Source of the DNA: Cladosporium sp. IMV 00045
Lineage: Eukaryota > Ascomycota > Dothideomycetes > Cladosporiales > Cladosporiaceae
DNA: 63,080 nt
Direction of reading: 5' to 3'
NCBI GenBank assembly: GCA_001931905.2
Contig: MSJI02000194.1
Coordinates: forward strand, 1 to 63,080
Part shown: positions 42,051 to 53,907 of the stretch, piece by piece
How positions within the stretch are numbered: the first letter of the stretch is position 1
How the letters are laid out: each line of letters begins with the position of its first letter
Position numbers and translations under genes: made by a program
The notes under the pieces: model-generated
Seen by the model: the letters and a program-made list of their open reading frames with translations, nothing else
The model's database searches: none
What the model was told of the DNA's origin: nothing

Positions 42051-42768
42051 CTGATACGACGCCTTTTGAATGCCATTTTCATGAGGGAGCAGTCAACGTT
42101 TCGGTCTCAAGCCTCTTCTCTCAAGTTTCTCAATGCTCGCAAGACGGCGTTGTGCTGGCCTCTTACCATCCGACCTGGGCGTACAAGTACAGACCCATGA
42201 GAAAGTCATATTTTCTGCAGTAGACCGCTTGTGTTTCCGGAAATGCGGGCACGCACCGATTTATGACTGCATAGTGCCATAGGGCAGGCACTGGCTGAGT
42301 CGAGGCAGCTGATCAGTACTCTGCATCTGACCCGTGACGCTCTCCCTGTCGAGGATCTCAACTCAAATTTGTAAGCAAGATGCTCACAACTCTGGCTCTA
42401 GATAAGTGAATGAGCCCGCTACATTCTATTTTGTATGACGGGCGATGCGCATGGTTGCCATCACAACTACCCGTACAGCGCAGAGAGAGGCTACTATCTT
42501 GCCAGGCGCAATGTATCCTTTTGAAAACATCACTGAGTCCTCACACTACACACAGTCCCATTAACGACTACATCGAAAAGCTGCCAATCGCTAAAGTGCA
42601 AGAACCAATCACTTCATTGCGGAGTAACTGAGAACCTCGGCTATCGAGCAACAGTGTCCTCAGCTAGCAAGTCCTAGAAGGAACAAGTCTCGGAACAATT
42701 CGATCGAGTTGCGAGTGAAAATCCTATGAGCACGGTATTGGAATCCGGCTTGTGCTTCGTGATTTGCG
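42051..42768. other. Intergenic upstream of Zn2Cys6 regulator
   Basis: A 718-bp stretch with no coding features. It presumably contains the regulator's promoter. Confidence 0.4.
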
Positions 42769-45100
42769 ATGCCGGAAAGTAACATGGAGACTGATCAGCG
42801 GGAGACGAGTCCCACCGACAATCGACAAACAACCACAACGGCATCCACCGAGACTCTAGCCTGTGGGAGTTGCCGCAAAGCAAGATTACGATGCTCTAAA
42901 GATCGACCAATCTGCTCGTATTGCAGGAGGGGAGGTGGGTCTGTACCACATCCAAGTCCTTGTTGCAACATGCTGATATGGATGACAGGGCTGGACTGTG
43001 TGTACGAAACCAAGAGAATCAAGCCAGGGCTCAAGACTGGGGCTGTAGAGAGCCTGCACAGACGGCTTGGTAATTTCGCTCATATCGAGTCGGATGAACA
43101 CCCACTCACACATTGCAGACGAGCTAGAACGTCGCTTCGACGAGAATCTACCTACATTGCCACGTGATATCAACAACAATGGCAGTGATGGCGACGACAC
43201 CATCACGTCCCAGCAGAACCAAACACAAAAGACCGCCCTCGACGTTTTGCTATTGCTCTCCAAAGAGTTACCAAAGCTTGTGGGCATAGCGAAAAGTGAG
43301 GCGCCCACAAGTCCGGTTGTGCAAGACCAAACACGAAAACGCAGAAGACAAGCCGATGATATGAGTCCATCACCACATTCTTGCGATGAATCTCCACCGT
43401 TGCCCGTACGTGCGACCCTGGAGGCGGTTGTGGAAGCTTACTTCAATAACATACATTCTTGGATACCTTTGATCCACAAGACAAGGTTTCTTCAAGCGCT
43501 TGACGACTCCTTCTCACGCACTCGCATACTCGTTATCCTCCACTCCATGGTCGTCGCTGCTGCTAAGTTTGTTCCGACATTCGAGACGTATTCTGCTGGT
43601 ATGCTAGAGAAGCAACGACAGTGGGTAGTCTTCTCCGCTATGAGCAGTCTATCTATGGAGAATCTTCAAGCTCTGGTGATTTTGGCATGGGACGACATCG
43701 GCAACGGAAACGCCACGAACGCATGGCCTATAGTTGGCTCGCTCACTCGAGCCGTAGAGTGCATGCAGCTGACGCAAGAGCAATCTGTCCTGGACAATCG
43801 GCCTCTTTGCCGACCGCATACCGTGTTACCCGAAACAAACGACTGGACTGCTCTTGAAGAGCGCCGAAGAGTGTTTTGGAATGTGTTCTTGCTCGACAGG
43901 CTCTGCTCCATGATGATGGGATGGAGTACTGGATTGACATCGACCGAGGTAAGCCGCAGGCTTCCATGCGACGGGATCTTGTGGCGGAAAGAGACGCCGG
44001 CTCTTACACCTTTCTTCGGAATTTGGGACAAGTCATCTGGCTCACTCGGGCAACCGATCGCTCTCGACTCCAGACAAGCATCGCCGGCTCCAAGCGAAAA
44101 CGCCTTCCACGAGCATATGCGCAACGATGGCTCGACTCCCGTGAGCAGTAGCGATCGATCAACGACGGACATCTCATTCATTGGTGCTCTGGCATACAAC
44201 ATTGAAGCTACAGAATCAATGAGTCGCATCATGACACATTTCCTTCAGCAGCGAATCAACCTATCTGATCCGAGCAATATCAGCGCATGGCTGTTCCGTT
44301 TCAAGGAATTGGACCTGCGCTTGGTCCGCTGGAAAATGCTGCTCCCACAGAAATGGAAAGCAAACCCAAATTTGACACGACAAGTACCCTTCATGGACCC
44401 CAATTTAACCATCGCCCATCTAACACACAATGCTTCAATGATACTGCTTCACCAAGTCATCGCTTATCCCCCGGAACATTGGAAGTTCAAGCACCGCTTG
44501 CCAAGCGCATGTAGCGCTGAAGCTTGCTGTTTAGCTGGCATTGAAATCTCGACTATCAGCACCAAATATCTCAGCAAGTCCCATCCAGATTCTCCCGTCA
44601 GCAGTCAATTCGCATTCTGCTTGTTCCTGGCTGCTAGGGTGCTTCTGATCCATTGGCGGTACAGCCCCTCCGGTCAATTGGCTCCAGAGTTCTGGGCTCT
44701 CATCCAAAGCCTGGAAGAGTTGTCACGACGCTGGAACGGTTTTTCGGACGATTCAACAAACGCTCATTCCAATGTCTTCATAAAGTATATGACTCGCCTC
44801 CAACAGCTACATGAGCATTGCATTCTAGACGAAAGCTTCAAAATCGACCCGACAGACTACACAAATGATCTTCATCGCCGTCAAGATGAGCGAACGACTC
44901 GCAGTGCAGCGGCCGACTGGCCTGGGTTGGCACAGCCCCTTGACACCCAGAGCTTGCACGTTGTGCAGGAACACTGGCCTGGCGACGCGGTTTTCACAGA
45001 TCCGCATGTCGATTCGAATTTCTTGATTGACCAAAATTTCTTGGACATGGAGCGCATTATCGCGTTTGATGATGGGAGCATGTTCACTGTCATTGAATAA
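42769..45100 (+). CDS. Zn2Cys6 transcription factor of the uronate cluster
   Basis: A predicted 742-residue regulator with exons 42769-42934, 42989-43069 and 43119-45100. Introns are 54 and 49 bp. The binuclear cluster [20 protein letters not shown] is split by intron 1 just before its last cysteine (GLDCVYE); the second intron follows HRRL. A fungal-specific transcription factor domain follows ([20 protein letters not shown], then [20 protein letters not shown]). The gene is tail-to-tail with GH88 (192 bp), and with the transporter and DUF2264 gene it forms a compact unit. It is therefore the likely regulator of that unit. A good target would be the CGG-N6/7-CCG sites found upstream of the other genes. 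Confidence 0.85.
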
Positions 45101-45292
45101 TATCACCGATGGCTGCACTGCATTAAAAGCAAGACACGTATGATGAGTCGTTGGAAAAGTGGATGTTCCTAGATGACACAGTCCTTGAGTCACGTTTGCA
45201 GCAGGTCTTGCGGGATTCAGGAAATTCTAGAATATCGTTGCTATATCTTATCCGCAACAGACTGAACGGCGTCCAAATCGGCGGCCCAACAC

Positions 45293-46915
45293 CTACTGCA
45301 TGCCCATCCGCAGCAATCGGTTGCCAAACAGGATCAGATAATAATCACCGTAGACCAGACCATGGTTCGCATACCTTCGCTTGGCATTTCGATTGTTGTT
45401 TGCCGTGCCAAATTTCAGGATGCCATCGAAGCGACTTCCTGACGAGACATCTTCCGCTTCGACTTTGCCGTCGGCATCGGAGCGCAGACACGCCTTTTCT
45501 GGAGCAAGGGCAAAGTCCAGGGTATCCTGTACAATTTCGAGAGCAGCATCAAGGAAATGCGACGACGGTCTTGACTCTCCTGTGCCTGCCAGTGCTTGAG
45601 ACAGCAGAAGCATTCCGTTTGCTGCAATGACGCCCGCTGAGGAATCCCGCAGCGGCTTGTGTTCATCTTCAATCGGTGCGTCGAAATCCCACAACGGCAC
45701 ATTTCGGCCGTGTATCACACATTTGGGTGCGGTTTTCAGGCGGTGAAGGAAACATTCGGCCAGGCCACAAGCTGCGTCAAGGAACCGACGGTCTTTGGTC
45801 CACACATACGTCTCAGCGTAACCGAGAATACCCCATGCCTGACCTCTGGACCAAGTGGAGTTATCGCTGTATCCTTGAGCTGTCATGCGGAACTTCAAAT
45901 CCCCAGTCTCTGGATGAATGTTGGCTACATGGCATGTTGAGTACCACTGCCCTCGATACGCAGCGTTTTCAGAAGCGGAGCAACCTGTCTCAGGCCTGAG
46001 ATGTGTTCGCAGCAGTGTCTCAGCATGCGCCGTGGCTATCTCAGCGAGAGACAAGTCTTGTGCAAACTGAGCGGCGTAATAAAGCAGGTCGAGATTGCAC
46101 AAACTATCGATAATGACGACCATATTGTCTTTCTGATCGAGAATCTCGAAGTCTCTATTCTTCAAGATGTCCCAGCTCCTAATGGCCTTTGCAGAGGGGA
46201 CGTATCGAGTCGCGAGGCTCCGAGCGGCGCGAACGATGGAGTCCAAGCTCTCTCGATTGCCGAAAAGCTCCCAATCCAGTCGGAGAGCAGGCATCATGAT
46301 GAATCCGATATCGTGTGTGTCCGTCCGACCATCCATCCGTCGAATCGGATCAATCCAATCAGCGCACATGTGGCGAAGCTGACCAATGAGTTGTGAAGAA
46401 TTGACGTCCTGTGAGACACTCACACTTCCTGGAAAACGAATGCATCGTTCGAGAATCGTGTGCATTGATCCAGGAAAGAATCCACAGGTCCAGAACTCAG
46501 CTGGCCGCAAGCTGTATTCACCATCAGATCCTGCCTCTTGAGAAACGATCTCGGGAAAAGTATCTGGCAGAGCATGGGCTGCTGTACGGCTAGTTCGAAG
46601 GATTTTTGCGACAATGTTCTCGGCGTAGAGTTCAGAGAGCTTGTTGGCACTTGGTTGTATGTAAGGGACACTCCATGACGGTGATGAGACGCTCCCCAAT
46701 TCTGATGGTGGAGTTGTGCTCGCGGATTCGTGTCGAGAAGTATTCTCGGTACCGACACCATCAGCAGCAGAACAAGAGCTGCTTCTCGAAGATGTAGTCG
46801 CCCAGAATGACGGTAGATCATTTCGAGTATCAAGATTGGAGTCTTGGGTGGCAACATTCGCCATTTTGTTTGGAATCGACGACATATGCGGTCGATCGTG
46901 CAGTCTTCGCTCCAT
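45293..46915 (-). CDS. GH88 unsaturated uronyl hydrolase, intracellular
   Basis: A 540-residue single-exon protein. The first 90 residues are Ser/Thr-rich without a signal peptide, so a cytosolic enzyme is expected. The (alpha/alpha)6 GH88 domain covers about residues 95-535. Signatures are HDIGFIMMPA with its aspartate, IDSLCNLDLLYYAA with the second key aspartate, WSRGQAWGILGYAETY, DSSAGVIAANGML and YGDYYLILFGNRLL. GH88 enzymes remove 4,5-unsaturated uronic acid from oligosaccharides made by polysaccharide lyases. The gene is divergent from an MFS transporter (416 bp apart). The exact glycan (pectin, rhamnogalacturonan or glucuronan type) cannot be read here. Confidence 0.9.
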   Translation of the reverse strand: MERRLHDRPHMSSIPNKMANVATQDSNLDTRNDLPSFWATTSSRSSSCSAADGVGTENTSRHESASTTPPSELGSVSSPSWSVPYIQPSANKLSELYAENIVAKILRTSRTAAHALPDTFPEIVSQEAGSDGEYSLRPAEFWTCGFFPGSMHTILERCIRFPGSVSVSQDVNSSQLIGQLRHMCADWIDPIRRMDGRTDTHDIGFIMMPALRLDWELFGNRESLDSIVRAARSLATRYVPSAKAIRSWDILKNRDFEILDQKDNMVVIIDSLCNLDLLYYAAQFAQDLSLAEIATAHAETLLRTHLRPETGCSASENAAYRGQWYSTCHVANIHPETGDLKFRMTAQGYSDNSTWSRGQAWGILGYAETYVWTKDRRFLDAACGLAECFLHRLKTAPKCVIHGRNVPLWDFDAPIEDEHKPLRDSSAGVIAANGMLLLSQALAGTGESRPSSHFLDAALEIVQDTLDFALAPEKACLRSDADGKVEAEDVSSGSRFDGILKFGTANNNRNAKRRYANHGLVYGDYYLILFGNRLLRMGMQ

Positions 46916-47331
46916 CTGGGTTTAAATAGCACGGCGAACGACTTTGGGTGTAAGAAGCATCGGCACGTATCCGCAACTTCTGCGAAGGCTTTACGCAACC
47001 ATCAGTCTCTATGCATATGCTTCATGTTTGTCTGCGATCAAGATGGCCCGCTAACATTACTCCGAAAGCCGTGGCCAAGGCTCCGCAAGCCACCTTCTCC
47101 GCACGATCTTCCATCGTTCAACCATACTAATATACGACAAGTATACTTGGCAAGCCTCCGGGGAAATGCATAGCGAGACAATCAATCCGAACACCTCTTA
47201 ACGAGGCTCGTTCTCCAGCCATGTTCCACTACAGTCAGAATGGCACTGGGAGCTCTGGATCCTTATATATGAAGCTGTGATTGTCCAGAGGCATCATCCC
47301 ACCCTAGACACAACATCCCTTCTCATGCACC
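46916..47331. promoter_or_regulatory. Divergent promoter, GH88 and MFS transporter
   Basis: The 416-bp gap contains a CGG-N7-CCG element at 46961-46973 (CGGCACGTATCCG). A TATA-like run sits at 47264-47270, about 65 bp before the transporter start. A second CGG/CCG site of similar form precedes the DUF2264 gene. Confidence 0.4.
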
Positions 47332-49103
47332 ATGTCCAACAATCAAGATCAGATCGAGCAGGCCAGAATCGTTGGCAATAAAGAGATTGTCACCATCAAT
47401 GGCGAGGAGGTCGCTGTTAGTTCAGCTACTGAGAAGCCGAATCGCTCTTTCTGGGTGGCTTGGCTGTACATCTTCGACGTGAGTTGACGCCTGTAACCAA
47501 ACTCTTACCAATTGGCACATTACTGATATAACTGTAATGGCAGTGGTACCCAAGCCACTATTCTCCCGAGGAGAAAAAACTAGTCCGAAAGCTCGACATG
47601 ATCCTTCTCACGCTCTGCTGTCTGTGCTTCTACATCAAATGGCTGGATCAGAACGCTTTGAACAGTGCCTACTGGTCTGGTATGCGGGAGGAGTTGGAGA
47701 TCAAAGGAAACGAGTACGTAATTCCATGATGATGGCAACCTTACACCGCTGACACCTGTTGAGATACTCACTTTTCGGAACATTCTACAACGTTGGCTAC
47801 CTGGTGTTTGAGATCCCAAGTATGATGATCATTTCACGACCTCATCTCGCACGCTACTATGTTCCTACCATGGAGACGCTGTGGTCAGTCCTGACGTTCA
47901 CCCAAAGCAGACTGGGGGGTGTGAAACAGATCTACGGGACTCGCTTTTTGCTCGGTGTCCTCGAGACGCCCGCTTCATCAGGCTCGATTTACCTTTTGAC
48001 CTCATGGTATCGATCTGATGAGGTGTTCAAACGGGCGGGCGTCTGGTATGTGTCGAGTAATGCAGGCGCAATGTTCAGTGGCTACTTCCAAGCGGCGGCG
48101 CATAAAGGACTGGACGGTGTTGGCGGCATGTCTGGCTGGAGATGGCTCTTCATCATCGACGGCTGCATCAGCATCAGCGTCGCCTTCGCCGGCTTCTTCC
48201 TGTACCCTGGGCTTCCTACAACACAATCGAAAGTCTGGTGGCTCACGAATGATGAGCGCAAACTCGCCATTGCACGCATGCAAAGCCAAGGAACAAAACA
48301 TAGCTCGAAGATTGGAAAACGGATGCTTAAGCGTGTGTTCGGGCATTGGCATTTCTACATTGCGGTCTTTACCTACGTCTTTTTCCAGTGCACCTCCTAC
48401 GTTGGAGGTCAAATGCAGGCCTGGCTGAAGGACGATGCTGACCGTTTTGGTACTTGGACCATCGAAGAGATCAACCTGATCCCAACAGGCGTACAAGGCG
48501 TGGCTATCGTCTTCGGCATTCTCATCACGAGTCTGGTCATGATCTATCCTATGTGGATAGTTTTCTCGTGTGTCACTTTCATTCTTCTTTTCGCAAATGT
48601 GTGTCTGCGGGTGTGGTTTATTCCACGACCACTTCACTGTGAGTCTCAGAATTCCTTTGATCTGGAGCCTGGGATACTAACGATTCTTAGTCTTGGTCTA
48701 CTACCTCCTTGGCCTTACCTCTTGCGTCACGCCAATTCTCTTTCCATGGGTGAATCTGCTCATGAAAGATGACAACGAAGCCCGCAGTTTCACTACCGGG
48801 GCAATGATGACCGTTGGTTGGATTTTCTTCAGCTTTTACCCGATCACCGTGTTTCCGATTCTTGAGGCTCCTGAGTGGACGAAAGGTTTTACGGTCAACA
48901 TCGTCTTCATTCTGTGCTATTGGGCACTATTCATGGTGGGACAGTATCTCTGGCGCCGCGAAGAGCAGTCGAAGAAGTATGATATCAATGCCCCATCGAA
49001 TGACGAGGATGAATTGAAAGGATCCGAGGCGTTGCACGTGGAGATAAAAGACAAGGAAGGGCTACCATCCGATGGACACGATTCTGAAACTCCAAGAACT
49101 TGA
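47332..49103 (+). CDS. MFS transporter (anion:cation symporter family) of the uronate cluster
   Basis: A predicted 534-residue transporter in four exons: 47332-47478, 47544-47713, 47764-48638 and 48691-49103. Introns are 65, 50 and 52 bp. Frames join exactly at each GT-AG junction. Conserved parts include [70 protein letters not shown] and [12 protein letters not shown]. Distant relatives carry allantoate, nicotinate and similar anions. Between GH88 and DUF2264 genes it most likely imports an unsaturated or acidic oligosaccharide for intracellular cleavage. Confidence 0.87.
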
Positions 49104-49223
49104 TTTGCACACGATGGTTTGGGGAGTATTGGTATCTCGTGCAAGAGACTCACTTGAGCCCTCGGTTGACTTTGTACCGATTCATAACGGACTCTAGAAG
49201 CCATGCTCATGTGCACCGCCATG

Positions 49224-49235
49224 CGGTAGCCTCCG
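49224..49235. promoter_or_regulatory. CGG-N6-CCG candidate Zn2Cys6 site before DUF2264 gene
   Basis: The sequence CGGTAGCCTCCG fits a 6-base-spaced inverted CGG pair. A TATA-like box follows at 49252-49259, about 80 bp before the DUF2264 start. The regulator at 42769 is the natural candidate to bind it. Confidence 0.35.
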
Positions 49236-49338
49236 TTTTGCGGGGTTGTTCTATATAATAAGACCCAACTCAGACTCCTCTTTCTTGAACCTATCATCCA
49301 GGATTCTGTTACATTGTTGGATCTACATGTGAATCAGT

Positions 49339-51435
49339 ATGCCTCCTCTCACTGGCTTCTCAGATAATCCCTTCAAGACAAGGGCCGACTATCTTCGTGC
49401 AGCCTCGGCTCTTGTACGGCCACTCATACAGTACAGGTCGCCTCTGGCAGCACGCATCAAGTTACCGAGCTCGAATGGTGCCGGATTCAGTGAGACCGCT
49501 GCACAACTGGAGGGATTCGCCAGGCCTCTGTGGGCCATACCGCACCTTTTGCAGTCTTGTGCTGTGCCAGATCCAGAACTCCGACGATGGATCGAGGGAT
49601 TGAAAGCCGGAACTGATCCTCATTCTGGGGAGTATTGGGGTGATCTGCGTGACTACGACCAGAGGATGGTAGAGATGGAGAGCATTGCATACGCAATCTT
49701 ATGCGCACCGGAATGCTTCTCCTTCAATGACGATGAGGCTGCAAGACGCAACCTCGTTGCTTGGCTCATACAGATCAATCACCACGAAATGCCCAAGACA
49801 AACTGGCTGTGGTTCCGGGTGCTGGTGAACGTGGCGCTATATCAGCAACTCGGTGTACCACTAGAGCTGGTGAAGATCCATATAGATCAGAGTCTGGATA
49901 TCCTGGACACTTTCTACCTCGGGGATGGCTGGAGCTCAGATGGTGTTTGGTCAGAAGAGCGAAAACAAGCCGACTACTACTCTGGGAGCTTTGCTCTACA
50001 GTTTGCACCTCTGATCTTTGTTCGATTTGCCCCTGGTTACGACCCAAATCGAACAAATCGATACAAAGATCAAGCCAAGGATTTCGCAAGACAATACTGG
50101 CGATACTTCAGCCCAACTGGCGCCCCCATACCTTTTGGCAGAAGCTTGACATATCGGTTTGCTTTTGCTGCTTTCTGGGCCGCTGCATCAGCCGCTGAAA
50201 TCGATCTGCCAGAGCTTTTGGAGCAGACTGGATTGGTCAAAGGGCTACTCAGGCGACATCTCAGATGGTGGGCTTGTCAAGATGGTATATTCAACGTAGA
50301 CGGGACACTACACATTGGATACACTTACCCAAACATGCACCTTGCGGAGGACTACACATCTCCGCAAAGCCCATACTGGTGCCTGAAGTCATTTCTGGTC
50401 CTGGGTCTGGCTGACGGTCACCCTTTTTGGAAATGCGAAGAGTTGGTATACCACGAAATCGGCCTCAAAAAGCAATTGGCCGACAAAGAATATCTTGGAC
50501 CTCCAGGGCACCTGATATGCAACACTGACTACCATCATTTTCTCCTATCCGCCGGTCAGTCGACGACTAAAAAGTTTCGGTCGCGGGAGGCGAAATATGG
50601 CAAGTTCGCATATTCGTCTGCCTTCCCAATCAGCGTACCTTGCGGGCAGACCTTGGAGCAAATTGCACCAGACTGTACACTTGCCATCACCATCCTTGAT
50701 GGTGAGTATCTGTGGAAGGTTCGCTGGGCCCCCTATGACATTACATCGAGCGAGATTCAAGTCGGTGTGGAAAAAGTGCCAATCTTGACCAGCTCATGGA
50801 AGCCCTGGAAAGGATTGGACATGCACGTGGTCACGACCTTGGTTGCGCCTTGTCGGCTCTGGCCGGGCTGGCATTTGAGGATTCATCGAGTGAAGAACAC
50901 GACAAACCGACCGTTTCGGATCGTGGACGGCGGATTTGCTCTATCGGCAGAGACTAAAGAAGGAGATCACATTCCAGATCAATTCTTGCAGGCTCTTCAG
51001 ACGGACAGTGAAAGCAATTTCGATCAAGGCTGGTGTGCGAACGAAGAAGCAGCGGTGGTATGCTCAAAGACAGGTGTAAGCGGTATTGCAGATCTCACTC
51101 CCGTCTTCCCCAGCGAGCAACTGCTTGACGCACCCATTGCGACCATGAAAGCAGAGATAATCAGTGCCGACCCAAATACGTGAGTAAGTTTACCTTCACC
51201 GGAGTTCATCGCTGACAGTCCCAGCAACCTCATGGCTCCACGAAGCCTGATTCCATCCGCATCATATCTCTTCCAACCAGACCCAAACCCTCAGAGCGAG
51301 CTGAAGCCCATTGTTTTCGTTACTGGAGTCTTCGCAGTAGAGGCCTCCGCAAATCTGACACCAGCAGAGATCTGGCGCTCGTGGCAGTCCCGGTTTCAAA
51401 CTTCTCATATATCGAGACTTGCGCGGCATTGCTAG
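49339..51435 (+). CDS. DUF2264 family protein, probable glycan-processing enzyme
   Basis: A predicted 683-residue protein with exons 49339-51179 and 51225-51435. The 45-bp intron is GTGAGT...CCCAG, phase 2, and splicing restores ADPNTNLMAPRSL. The N-terminal DUF2264 (alpha/alpha)6-type region (about 1-365) has typical patterns: TKTNWLWFRVLVNVALYQQLG-like (here PKTNWLWFRVLV), YSGSFALQF and DFARQYWRYFSPTGAPIPFG. A beta-rich C-terminal part follows. No signal peptide is present. In bacteria DUF2264 genes lie in polysaccharide utilisation loci; I recall a link to CAZy family GH154 (glucuronidase), which should be checked. It is in line with the MFS transporter (235-bp gap). Confidence 0.83.
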
Positions 51436-51737
51436 ATTGTTCGGGTTGCTGTCAGCTGGTCTGGTCATTGAGTCAGATGAGATGGATTCGTAAGGGCTTG
51501 GAAGCCATTGGCAATGTTCAAATGACGATGCTTGTCCTAATCCATACGCTTTGGATAGCCTTCATTCATTTATCTACAACCTAGATACATGTATGTTTGT
51601 ATCGCTCTATCTTTGTAAGTCTTTTGAAACAGTACTGAGCCCTCCAGAATTCGTGGAAGATCATCATTCGATAGTCCAAACCGTCGTACCTCTATACCAT
51701 CTTGACGCACCCTGCAATTCCCCTTTAAGCGAATCAC
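51436..51737. other. Intergenic, DUF2264 gene to oxidoreductase
   Basis: About 300 bp between convergent genes. It holds both 3' ends and one TACATGTA palindrome (51586-51593). Confidence 0.4.
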
Positions 51738-52882
51738 TCACTGCCCACTACCAGCACCAGGCGTATCATCAATTTTGAAAACATACTTAACAGCACTAAC
51801 AGTGCCATCCTTGAGATTCGTCAATCCCTTCTCAACACCCAGCAAACCACCAGGCACAACCTCCTGAGGCTGCGGCTTAAACCAGCCCTCCTCGAGACCC
51901 TTGCTCAGGAATCTGCTGTGGACGTAGCCGAAATCCTTGAGCGAGCTGTGAACGTCGCCGACGTTAGTGGTCGACAGATCGACAGACTCGGCGTAGCCCT
52001 TGTACTCCTTGCCGGGCAGGACGAAAGTCACAGCGCCGCTCGGGTCGAGGACCTTGGCGATGTTCTCAACGGAGCCCTTCTCCGAGACAGCGTCAAAAGC
52101 GTGCAAGAGCTTTTGGCCATTCAAAGCGTCTTTAAGGCCCTGAACGACAGCCTCATCGCCCTCGCGGTAGTCGATGATAGTATCGCCTTTGCTGCGGTCG
52201 ATGAATTTCTCGACGTGGTCCTTCGCGCGGCCAGCGACGCAAATGAGCGGGTGGATGTTGGATTTCACAGCCAGCTGGAGGGTGTATGAGCCGACGGCGG
52301 AAGAGGCGCCGTAGATCACCAGAGGGGTTTTGGTGCCTTCAGCGGCTGGGAGCCAGGGTTCGGGCAGGCGGAGGCGGGCGTAGAGGCCGACTACTGCGGT
52401 GAGTGCGGCGAGGGGGATGGCGGCGCCCTCTGTGATTGAGGTTAGTTATGCTTTTGGTTGAGGGGTGTGCAAGAGACGATCTCACCCTCGAAGCTCATCT
52501 CTTTGGGCAGGAAGAAGGTGGTGTGCTTCCAGGAAACGGCATATTCGGCGTAGCTGCCACCGGGCTGCAGCATCTCGTGGAAGGCCATGACTCTGTCGCC
52601 TTTCTTGAACTCGACGACATTCTCGCCGACTTCATGGACGATGCCGGAGATGTCATCGCCCTGGTTGGTGTTGTTGGCGTGAGGCAGCCATTCTACAAAT
52701 TTTGGGTCATTCCATGATCATTCGCCACCGAGTGAAGAGAGTGTCGTACCAGGTACTTTCCAGTCTTTCGGGTTGCTGCCCGAATAAATGACTTTTGTGA
52801 CAATCTGGTCCGGTCCAGGCTTTGGGATGGGAGAGTCAATGATGTTGACCTTGGGACCAACCGAGATGAGAGCTTCCTTCAT
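51738..52882 (-). CDS. Quinone-oxidoreductase/enoyl-reductase-like dehydrogenase (MDR superfamily)
   Basis: A predicted 343-residue enzyme in three exons on the minus strand: 52882-52750, 52692-52486 and 52429-51738. Introns are 57 and 56 bp. The GroES-like N-terminal domain (MKEALISVGPKVNIIDSPIP, GDDISGIVHEVGE) precedes a Rossmann domain with YGASSAVGSYTLQLAVKSN for NAD(P)H binding. The structural and catalytic zinc cysteines of alcohol dehydrogenases are absent, so it belongs to the zinc-independent quinone oxidoreductase/enoyl reductase group. The substrate is unknown. It is convergent with the DUF2264 gene, and nothing ties it firmly to that cluster. Confidence 0.85.
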
Positions 52883-53907
52883 TGTGTCGGAGTGAGTTGC
52901 CTATTGACTGCAATAGATTAGACGTATAAGATGATCAGACGGAGGGAATATAGAAAATGTGTATTTAATGAAGTAGTACGGTACTTTTCGTACAATATAT
53001 CCTCATCAAGTGGGTACACTTGCCAGCATTGGTGCAGTATTTCTAAGCAGCATGGAAGACCCATTTCTCGGTGATTGCGTCATTTGAAGTATACTGAAGT
53101 TATCGAAGTTATGCTCATTTGCCGCGGATGTGGAAGATCCGAAGAACTTTCCCCTAGCAAGCTGGCAGGTTTCTCGTCTTCAGTCGTTCGAGATCCTCAT
53201 TCTCGCGTGCATCAACGGTCAACGGACACTACGGCAGATGGTGAAGTCGGTGTCAGACATGCGTCTAGGCTCGTCAACGCTCTCGGCGGAAAGTAAGCAT
53301 GCAAGGTACACCGGCTACCTATATGCTGACTCGTGGCGATTGGGCATCACGGGAAGGACAGGCCAGTGATGGGAGTAGGAGGCAAGCTCCATGATCTGCG
53401 AAAACCTGGTACAGTATCTCCAGCAACATCCATGCATTGGATGGTCACAACAGATATTGATGTTGAATTGATGATGAATTGATTAATGCAGGCCGAACAT
53501 TGACGGAATATTGATTGGGCACAAGGCTGAAACGATTGAGAAAGCCGTTGCTGTGGCAACACGGGACTGTCCGCTTTGTGGACTCGGCTTGGCTTCGGGC
53601 TTCAGCGCAGCGTCAGGGCAAAGCAACAGCTCCGCGTCAGTTGTTTGATGTGAAGAGCCGGGGAAAGTGAGAGACAGAGACAAGCGACGACTATCACAAC
53701 ACACTCATTTCACTCCGGACGACCTCACTTACCACTAACCGACGACTCTCCACACCTGCCCTTTCTGGAGACCAGCCGACATTGCTCCGTACCGTTTCCT
53801 TACTCTCCAATACCAAAAACAATAACTACACCACCATCTGAGCCCTCCTTACAGCACTTCTCGCTCTCCTGCCGCGCCGGCAGCGAGCTCATATTCCACC
53901 AGCAAAC
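52883..53907. other. 1.0-kb intergenic divergent promoter, oxidoreductase and kinesin
   Basis: No coding features. The 250 bp before the kinesin start are pyrimidine-rich (CT and CA tracts), as often seen in fungal leader regions. Confidence 0.45.
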
